Below, piece after piece: positions 1 to 5,244 of a stretch of 5,244 nt of DNA. Each line of letters starts with the position of its first letter. Positions within the stretch are counted from its first letter, which is position 1. The translations under genes were made by a program, and so were the position numbers. Below the pieces are notes generated by a model. It did not search any database. It was not told where the DNA came from and worked only from the letters and a program-made list of their open reading frames with translations. Origin of the DNA: an uncultured Bacilli bacterium (GTDB lineage Bacteria; Bacillota_I; Bacilli_A; RF39; UBA660); assembly GCA_934133015.1 (NCBI GenBank), contig CAKPAQ010000072.1, positions 1 to 5,244 on the forward strand, written 5' to 3'.

Positions 1-21
1 TCTCATATAAAAGTATAAACT

Positions 22-57
22 AAAAAGCGACATATCTCAAGAAATATGCCACTTTTT
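22..57 (-). terminator. Rho-independent terminator of the operon
   Basis: Read on the minus strand this is a 14-bp stem (57-44 with 35-22) around an 8-nt loop. The 5' arm starts AAAAAG and the 3' arm ends CUUUUU, followed by a further U-rich stretch (AGUUUAUACUUUUAUA). Two of the 14 pairs are G-U wobbles (51 with 28, 49 with 30). On the plus strand the same positions would be C-A and A-C mismatches, so the hairpin is complete only in the minus-strand transcript, which matches the direction of all four genes. It begins one base after the TAA stop of the flavoprotein gene. No gene is seen in bases 1-58. Confidence 0.85.
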
Positions 58-58
58 C

Positions 59-1612
59 TTATTTTTCTTCATTATAACTTTTATCAGTATTAACATTCCA
101 AATATTATCTTTACTTTTAATATTATTTAAAATATTATCAACTGTTTCAAATGCTGTCACCATAGAATGATCCATATTATTATATCGATGTTGTCCATTT
201 CTTCCAACACAATATAAATTATCAATTTTATTTAAATATTTAATCAATTTATCTATATCTTTATAACTATCGAAGTATGCTGGATAAGCTTTTTTTACTT
301 TTTCTCGATGAAAATCAATAATGTCATCCTGTTCAATTATTCCCATTTTAATAAGTTCATCGGTCGCATATTGAACTGCTTTCTTATCAGATAACTTCCA
401 AAACCAATCTCCTTCATCGCAAAAATATTCTAGTCCTATCCAAACATATTTATCTGGCTCTTTAACCATATAAGGACTCCAATTATTAAATATTTGAATT
501 CTTCCAATTTTTACACCAGGTTCTTGTACATATATCCAACAATCAGGAATAATATTGTTTAACGTTTTAATATCCGTTTCATTTTTCAAATTAAGTTTTT
601 TAACCAGCAAACCTATCGTTACAAAATCACGATATGGAAGATTCATACCTATTTTTTTAATTTTATTAGGAACAACATCACCCATTGAATTAACCAAATC
701 TTTAAGTGGCATAGAAGAAATAAAAATATCACCATTAATTGTTTTTTCTAAACCCTCAACTAAACAACCAACACCAACAATATTATTATTTTCTACTTTA
801 ACTTTAACAACTTCATGATTTTTTAATATAACTCCACCCATCTTATTAACTTCTTCAAGGACTCTCTCCCATAACTCACCAGGACCATACTTAGGGTACA
901 TAAACTCTTCAATTAAAGATGTTTCAACATTTTTATTTTTAATATTAAATACTCTATTAAGCATATCCTTAATTATTGTTTTAATAGACAATCCCTTTAC
1001 TCTTTGACTACCCCAATCAGCTGATATTTCACTAGGATATCTTCCCCATAATTTAAAAGTATACTCTTTAAAAAACATACTATATAATTTTTTACCAAAA
1101 CGATTAATATAAAAATTTTCAAGTGACACTTCATCTTTTTTAATAATTAATGATTTTAAATAACTAAAACCACTTTCAATAGTATTCTTAAATCCCATAT
1201 TCTTGAAAGTTTCTCTTTTTAAAGTAATAGGATAATCAAAAAACTTCTTTAAATAATAAATACGAGATACTCGTTGCCTAATTAACATAACGTTATCATC
1301 AGTTTCAGGATCAGCACCACCAATTGATAATTGTTTTTTTCGGTTTAACTTTATATCATCATAACTATCTTTCCCTTGTAAAGGCATAATATTAGTCCAA
1401 AAATCAACAACTCTTTTATCCTTAGAAAAGAAGCGATGTCCACCTATATCCATTCTATTACCATGATATTTAACTGTCTTAGAAATTCCACCTATATCAT
1501 TAGATTCTTCCAATATTACAACTTCATATTTATTACTATTTTTTAATAATTGATATGCCGCTGTAAGTCCACTAGGTCCAGCTCCAATAATTACTACCTT
1601 TTTCTTTTTCAT
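59..1612 (-). CDS. FAD-dependent amine-oxidase-fold protein, UDP-galactopyranose mutase-like
   Basis: A 517-residue cytoplasmic flavoprotein. The N-terminal dinucleotide-binding fold has GAGPSG at residues 10-15 and an acidic strand end (LEES, 34-37). GGISKT (41-46) and IGGHRFF (56-62) follow, then YPI (127-129), TFKLWG (185-190), QRVKGLS (203-209), PKYGPGELW (240-248) and the C-terminal FAD motif VGRNGQHRY (469-477) with MDHSM (480-484). This is the NAD_binding_8/amino-oxidase type often found in polysaccharide clusters and often labelled protoporphyrinogen oxidase or simply oxidoreductase. Length and residue spacing resemble eukaryotic-type UDP-galactopyranose mutase (about 510 aa) more than the shorter bacterial Glf (about 370-390 aa). 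I infer that it acts on a nucleotide-activated or lipid-linked sugar; the substrate is unknown. It is the last gene of the operon. GAGGT precedes the ATG, and the SD overlaps the stop of the upstream GT2 gene. No signal peptide or membrane segment is seen. Flavoprotein assignment is firm; mutase activity is not. Confidence 0.9.
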   Translation of the reverse strand: MKKKKVVIIGAGPSGLTAAYQLLKNSNKYEVVILEESNDIGGISKTVKYHGNRMDIGGHRFFSKDKRVVDFWTNIMPLQGKDSYDDIKLNRKKQLSIGGADPETDDNVMLIRQRVSRIYYLKKFFDYPITLKRETFKNMGFKNTIESGFSYLKSLIIKKDEVSLENFYINRFGKKLYSMFFKEYTFKLWGRYPSEISADWGSQRVKGLSIKTIIKDMLNRVFNIKNKNVETSLIEEFMYPKYGPGELWERVLEEVNKMGGVILKNHEVVKVKVENNNIVGVGCLVEGLEKTINGDIFISSMPLKDLVNSMGDVVPNKIKKIGMNLPYRDFVTIGLLVKKLNLKNETDIKTLNNIIPDCWIYVQEPGVKIGRIQIFNNWSPYMVKEPDKYVWIGLEYFCDEGDWFWKLSDKKAVQYATDELIKMGIIEQDDIIDFHREKVKKAYPAYFDSYKDIDKLIKYLNKIDNLYCVGRNGQHRYNNMDHSMVTAFETVDNILNNIKSKDNIWNVNTDKSYNEEK

Positions 1613-1615
1613 ACA

Positions 1616-1620
1616 ACCTC
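1616..1620 (-). promoter_or_regulatory. Ribosome binding site of the flavoprotein gene, overlapping the upstream stop
   Basis: GAGGT on the minus strand lies 3 nt before the ATG at 1612. Its first G is also the last base of the TAG stop (1622-1620) of the GT2 gene. A ribosome ending the GT2 protein therefore sits on this site, which favours translational coupling. It also fixes the start at 1612, just ahead of the MKKKK leader and the Rossmann motif. Confidence 0.75.
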
Positions 1621-2483
1621 TAACTAATTAAATCTTTCATAAAATAATAAATAGATAATATTACTAAACTAATATAATAAGTAAATCTAAGTAAAAAACA
1701 TTCCATAATATTAGCGTCATTATATTCCTTTTCAAAATAATATTGACTTTTCTTTTGAATTTTATATTTTTTAATCTTTTTAACATTTTTATCTATTGTT
1801 ACTGAATGATTATGAATAATCACCATATTATTATCAACAATTACTTTTTTGCCAATTTTTTTTAATTTCTTAGCTAATATATTTTCTTCATAATATAAAA
1901 AGACATTATCATCTAAGTAATTTATTTTCTCCATTGTATCTGACTTAATTAGAAAAAAACATCCTGAAGCTATATCTATAATAGAAGTATCACCATTATA
2001 ATGAGACTCATTATAATATACAAATCTTTTTCTAAACCATCTATGAATAAAAGGTATATTTAACATACATTCCATCAATGGTGATACTTGCTTCCATCCT
2101 CTATTTAATTTACCTCTTTCAAATATAGTTGGGGCAACTACTCCAATTTCTTTTTTATTTAGTAATTTAATTAAACGTCCTATATCATCTTCATTATTAA
2201 TGATAATATCAGCATTAGAAACAATAATATTACATTTTCCTAGGTTATCTATTAAATATTTAGAACCCGTATTAATCGCATTAGAATAACCTTTATTTTC
2301 TTCACAGCATATTAATTTGAGTTTATCAATATTTAATCTTTTAAGTTTTTTAACTGAATCATCACTTGACTTATTATCAACTACTAAAATCAAATCAATA
2401 TTACTATAACCTTTTATATTATCAATCAACTTTTTAGTAGATGCATAATCATTATAATTAACTATAAGAAACCCTGTTTTCAT
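1620..2483 (-). CDS. GT2-family glycosyltransferase (rhamnosyl-/galactofuranosyltransferase-like)
   Basis: A 287-residue family 2 glycosyltransferase with a GT-A fold, expected to transfer a sugar from a nucleotide donor to a growing lipid-linked oligosaccharide at the cytoplasmic membrane face. Visible motifs in order: VNYND (8-12) and VVDNKSSDD (34-42) for nucleotide binding; NKGYSNAIN (63-71); SNADI (89-93), whose D92 would be the metal-binding aspartate of the DXD-like site (NAD here, where relatives commonly have NPD); IASGCFFLI (171-179) in the acceptor region; FLYYEE (195-200), the probable catalytic-base loop; and HNHS (224-227). A Lys-rich stretch (about 231-252) precedes a C-terminal hydrophobic segment (about 262-282) that may tether the enzyme to the membrane. 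The pattern is that of the WbbL-like rhamnosyltransferases and galactofuranosyltransferases, but donor and acceptor cannot be read from it. The start overlaps the preceding gene by 26 nt and is supported by GGTGA just upstream. Confidence 0.92.
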   Translation of the reverse strand: MKTGFLIVNYNDYASTKKLIDNIKGYSNIDLILVVDNKSSDDSVKKLKRLNIDKLKLICCEENKGYSNAINTGSKYLIDNLGKCNIIVSNADIIINNEDDIGRLIKLLNKKEIGVVAPTIFERGKLNRGWKQVSPLMECMLNIPFIHRWFRKRFVYYNESHYNGDTSIIDIASGCFFLIKSDTMEKINYLDDNVFLYYEENILAKKLKKIGKKVIVDNNMVIIHNHSVTIDKNVKKIKKYKIQKKSQYYFEKEYNDANIMECFLLRFTYYISLVILSIYYFMKDLIS

Positions 2484-3636
2484 TTTTCACCAATCTTCTT
2501 TCTAATAATACCCCAAAATATATACTAACGGCCGGATAAAATAAAACATGACCCGATGTTAGTGAAATTATAACTAACAATATCAATGATAATAAATTAC
2601 TACCTTGTACCTTACATTTACTTATTATTAAAATACTACTAATAGTAAAAACAAGAAATCCTACTATACCATATCTAATAATAATATCTAAAAAATCTAT
2701 TTCTATCATTTTAACATTAGTATCCTGAATACCTATCCCAAATAATTGTTTAACAATACCTTGTCTACCAAAATATTTAAAATTAGTACCAGCAAAACTA
2801 AATCTATCATTATATATAACTTTATTTAAATATTCCAAAGATAGTACCTTTTCTACTTTAAAAAAATCATTTTGAACAAGCATATTTTTATAAGTTCTAG
2901 TCTTAGTAAATAGATAACATCCACTAATAATAACTCCCACAATAAATATTAAAATAACTATTTTACTTTTCAATGATCTATCGAAAAACAAACATTTTCT
3001 TTCTTGAAATAAAAGATATCCTATCCCAAATATTAAACCACCTAATAATACTTTTGTACCAATTAGTAAAGAACATCCTGTAATTAGAAATATTAATAAA
3101 ACTAATGTAATATATTTCCTCTTATTATTTAAATAAGTAAAAACTACCGGTATCAAACAAACTAGAATAGCGCTAAATTCATTTATTGATGAGAATAACC
3201 CTTTAAAACCACTTTTACCATCAGTTTCTAAATAAGCATTAGCCCCTAATCCTGTAAAATATGAAAAATAATATATGATTAAATAGGTAAATATAATTAT
3301 AGTAAGTACTTGTTCCTTAGGAATTTCCAAATCATAATTCTTAAAAAATAACATTCCCATTGGTAAATATAAAAGTTTCAAAATATTAGAACATACTCCT
3401 ACCAAATTAATATTCAAATATATATATTGATAGAAAAACATAATTATTGAAAAAATAAGAAGTGGTAATAAATACTTATAATCTTTCTTATTAAATGATA
3501 AATATAATATTATACTGATTAAAAATATCGTTCTACAAATTATATTAAAAGGATTTTCATAAAAGCTAAATACATCTAATATTGGTCCTAATAATAGAAA
3601 GAAAATAACACCATACTTTTTTACAATATTTTTCAT
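2458..3636 (-). CDS. Wzy/O-antigen-ligase-like polytopic membrane protein
   Basis: A 392-residue integral membrane protein with about 10-12 hydrophobic segments (roughly 7-25, 32-48, 54-72, 83-98, 110-129, 150-169, 175-192, 194-210, 225-243, 312-337, 348-378). A larger hydrophilic loop lies at about 244-311. Size, topology and sequence elements (LGPILDVFSF at 16-25, KGLFSSINEFSAIL at 145-158, IGTK at 192-195, NDRFSF at 276-281, LFGIGIQ at 298-304, FLDIIIRYGIVGF at 315-327) fit the O-antigen ligase/Wzy polymerase group. Such proteins join lipid-linked repeat units, or transfer a finished glycan to an acceptor, on the outer face of the membrane. Arginines in the long loop (R247, R278, R291) are candidates for binding pyrophosphate-linked substrate, as in known Wzy and WaaL proteins. 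Polymerase and ligase cannot be told apart from sequence alone; in a Gram-positive-type cluster polymerase is the likelier guess. Its start is 3 nt after the preceding stop; its end overlaps the GT2 gene. Confidence 0.82.
   Translation of the reverse strand: MKNIVKKYGVIFFLLLGPILDVFSFYENPFNIICRTIFLISIILYLSFNKKDYKYLLPLLIFSIIMFFYQYIYLNINLVGVCSNILKLLYLPMGMLFFKNYDLEIPKEQVLTIIIFTYLIIYYFSYFTGLGANAYLETDGKSGFKGLFSSINEFSAILVCLIPVVFTYLNNKRKYITLVLLIFLITGCSLLIGTKVLLGGLIFGIGYLLFQERKCLFFDRSLKSKIVILIFIVGVIISGCYLFTKTRTYKNMLVQNDFFKVEKVLSLEYLNKVIYNDRFSFAGTNFKYFGRQGIVKQLFGIGIQDTNVKMIEIDFLDIIIRYGIVGFLVFTISSILIISKCKVQGSNLLSLILLVIISLTSGHVLFYPAVSIYFGVLLERRLVKNENRVSYS
2487..2491 (-). promoter_or_regulatory. Ribosome binding site of the GT2 gene, inside the upstream gene
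   Basis: GGTGA on the minus strand, 3 nt before the ATG at 2483, lies within the last codons of the Wzy-like gene. It matches the 3' part of the consensus AGGAGGTGA, so the short spacing is normal. It supports the overlapping start, which is also where the GT2 fold begins (MKTGFLIVNYND). Confidence 0.65.
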
Positions 3637-3639
3637 ACA

Positions 3640-5244
3640 CTACTCCTGATATTCTAAATAATGATAATATAATTCACTTCCATTAATTTTATCATTTAAT
3701 TTATATTCAATATCATAATCTTTTAAATTATAAATAATACCATTATAACCATTTACTTTTACTTGAATTTCTTTATTAGTTAATTTTTTTAATTCTCTAT
3801 TTATATTAATACTATTTTTTAATGTATAGAAAGTATTACCACCAAAAGGAATCAAAGTATTTATTATAATTAATACAACAAATATATTAATAAACCACTT
3901 ATTCTTACTATATTTAAATAGTACATAAATAGCTAATATGATAAATAAATAAAAGTGTGGTGTATAACGGGCCCACCAAGATTCACTCATAACTACCAAC
4001 AACAAACTAGTAACGCCAAGTGTATACAATATCCATGATTCATTTTTATACTGTTTATAATATCTAATAAAAACATAAACACTAACTAATAGTAAACCAC
4101 TAAATAATATTCCCCAACCACTTATTCTTAAATCATTAGACATAGCTGGTGTTATTTCACTTTTCGTAAAAGTAAAAGGAATCTTTAAATCAGTATTATC
4201 ATTTTCACGTAAGTTATTAGCTTTAGAAAAGGTTCCAAAAAATAATTTTTCAATATTATTCATTTTTAAGAATTTCTTCGGTTGTTGTGCCGTTATTATA
4301 TCTTCCCCATTATCATCATATAAAGGAAAAAAAGGATTATGATGATCAATTGTATTTTTTATATATGTAGGATAACCAACTACTAATAAAGAAACAATAA
4401 ATAATGGTATAAAAATAATACATAATTTTTTAAATAAAGGAAAAAATTCTTTACTCTTGTATGATTTATACAAATATCTACATACAAATAAGAAACTAAA
4501 GACTAATAAATATCCTAATCCATTAAACTTCATATTAGCTAAAATCACAAAATCTAAAATATAAATAAACCATGTTTGTTTATCAGTTATATCATTATCT
4601 AATTTAATTAAACAAGCTATACTTAAAAATAAATATAAACAAACTAATTGATCATTATAATAAGTAAAAAGTTGAGATGCAACAACAGGATTAAATACAA
4701 CTATTAAGGCAAGTATTATACTTTTTCTAATTGATAATTTTTCTACTAAAAAAGAAGCTATTAAACTAAATGTAATATATAAACTAATAATATTCATAGC
4801 TTTTCCAGCTTCAATATTATCTGTTAAACTATAAAAGTTAGCCGCAATTATCCAATTAGCTTTCGCATAATGATCTGTCCATATACTATAATTAGTTAAT
4901 TTTTTACTATCATCATTTCTTTTTTTTATGAAATCATTACTACTTTCATATACTGGATTAAACCCTTCTTTTAATACCCCTATCGCATCTTTATGATAAG
5001 TATTCCCATCACTAGATCTATCAAACATAAAAGTAGAAATAACTACACTAAATATTACTATTATTAAAGATAAAAAAATTGTTTTAAATAAATCAGTAAG
5101 TGAACTACTACGATGTTTATAAAAACAATACATTAAACTAGTTAATAAAAAGAAACCAATTAAATGAAACTTAGTAATAGGTATTTTTATAAAAAATAAT
5201 AATGTCGTTCCTAATACAATAATAAACATAAATACTAATAAAAA
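3640..5244 (-). CDS. Polytopic membrane protein, GT-C glycosyltransferase-like (5' partial)
   Basis: No specific family is recognised with certainty. From the first ATG in the window (5229) it encodes 529 residues, but the frame stays open to the window edge and that ATG has no SD. Residue numbers below count from that ATG. About 10-12 membrane segments are visible (for example 1-14, 21-36, 50-69, 147-161, 169-187, 195-209, 221-243, 268-286, 371-388, 400-414, 424-437, 445-461), with a hydrophilic C-terminal tail (about 465-529). After the early membrane segments comes a loop with FDRSSDGNTYH (69-79) and WTDHYAKANW (117-126). Acidic residues in such a first outer loop are the catalytic hallmark of GT-C enzymes, which use polyprenyl-phosphate sugar donors. 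Further features: IEAGKAMN (139-146), TYYND (189-193), NMKFNGLGY (232-240), HHNPFFPL (296-303) and WWARYTPHFYL (418-428). I infer a membrane glycosyltransferase decorating the glycan outside the cell. An uncharacterised membrane protein of other function, or a second polymerase-like protein, is possible. Its stop lies 3 nt before the Wzy-like gene. Confidence 0.75.
   Translation of the reverse strand, partial: FLLVFMFIIVLGTTLLFFIKIPITKFHLIGFFLLTSLMYCFYKHRSSSLTDLFKTIFLSLIIVIFSVVISTFMFDRSSDGNTYHKDAIGVLKEGFNPVYESSNDFIKKRNDDSKKLTNYSIWTDHYAKANWIIAANFYSLTDNIEAGKAMNIISLYITFSLIASFLVEKLSIRKSIILALIVVFNPVVASQLFTYYNDQLVCLYLFLSIACLIKLDNDITDKQTWFIYILDFVILANMKFNGLGYLLVFSFLFVCRYLYKSYKSKEFFPLFKKLCIIFIPLFIVSLLVVGYPTYIKNTIDHHNPFFPLYDDNGEDIITAQQPKKFLKMNNIEKLFFGTFSKANNLRENDNTDLKIPFTFTKSEITPAMSNDLRISGWGILFSGLLLVSVYVFIRYYKQYKNESWILYTLGVTSLLLVVMSESWWARYTPHFYLFIILAIYVLFKYSKNKWFINIFVVLIIINTLIPFGGNTFYTLKNSININRELKKLTNKEIQVKVNGYNGIIYNLKDYDIEYKLNDKINGSELYYHYLEYQE
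3643..3647 (-). promoter_or_regulatory. Ribosome binding site of the Wzy-like gene, inside the upstream gene
   Basis: AGGAG on the minus strand, 6 nt before the ATG at 3636, sits in the last codons of the preceding membrane-protein gene. That gene's TAG stop (3642-3640) falls between the SD and the start codon. This is the best SD in the window and decides the start. Confidence 0.85.

Noticed and set aside
555..818. 87-codon open frame on the plus strand
   Set aside because: It is antisense to the well-supported flavoprotein gene, its product shows no recognisable motif, and no SD of the strength seen elsewhere supports it. It is best explained as a shadow of the coding strand.
59..1612. Protoporphyrinogen oxidase (HemY) identity for the flavoprotein
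   Set aside because: The overall fold is shared, but the neighbours are all polysaccharide genes, no heme gene is present, and the C-terminal GRNGQHRY...DHS pattern fits UGM-like proteins better.
2527..2535. GC-rich palindrome CGGCCG in a very AT-rich setting
   Set aside because: It encodes Pro-Ala-Val in a conserved-looking region of the Wzy-like protein and has no U-tract or repeat partner, so it is most simply codon choice.
3968..3976. GGGCCC palindrome
   Set aside because: It encodes part of the WWAR motif of the membrane protein; Trp, Ala and Arg codons force G+C here. No regulatory role is suggested.
59..5244. Mycoplasma-type code with TGA read as Trp
   Set aside because: The low G+C raised the question, but all four frames are complete under the standard code and conserved Trp positions use TGG. 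No frame appears cut short at TGA.
1..5244. CRISPR array, transposon ends, tRNA or riboswitch
   Set aside because: Nearly every base is coding and I saw no spaced direct repeats, terminal inverted repeats, transposase motifs or cloverleaf. Short A/T runs are expected at this composition.

Overview
The window is very AT-rich (G+C roughly a quarter by eye) and densely coding. Four genes fill almost all of it, all on the minus strand and read from high to low coordinates. Strong Shine-Dalgarno (SD) sequences (AGGAG, GGTGA, GAGGT), TAA/TAG stops and TGG-encoded Trp at conserved positions point to a low-G+C Gram-positive-type bacterium (Bacillota or a relative) using the standard code. Genus cannot be told from this sequence.

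In transcription order the genes are: (1) a large polytopic membrane protein at 3640-5244, with features of a GT-C-type membrane glycosyltransferase, whose 5' end probably lies beyond the window; (2) a Wzy/O-antigen-ligase-like membrane protein at 2458-3636; (3) a GT2 glycosyltransferase at 1620-2483; (4) an FAD-dependent amine-oxidase-fold protein at 59-1612 that resembles eukaryotic-type UDP-galactopyranose mutase. Gaps are 3 nt, a 26-nt overlap, and 7 nt. Each downstream SD lies inside or across the end of the preceding gene. A minus-strand intrinsic terminator at 22-57 begins one base after the last stop codon. This is therefore the 3' end of one tightly coupled operon; its promoter and first genes are outside the window.

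Together the genes look like the distal part of a surface polysaccharide cluster (capsule, exopolysaccharide or teichoic-acid-like glycan). The flavoprotein may make or rearrange an activated sugar, the GT2 enzyme would add a sugar on the cytoplasmic side, the Wzy-like protein would polymerise or ligate repeat units outside, and the GT-C-like protein may add a sugar from a lipid-linked donor outside. No flippase, initiating phosphoglycosyltransferase or chain-length regulator is visible. The most interesting point is that the flavoprotein keeps most of the UGM flavin and pyrophosphate-binding residues but differs at positions that contact base and sugar, which could mean a different nucleotide-sugar substrate. 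I found no mobile element, CRISPR array, RNA gene or long repeat.
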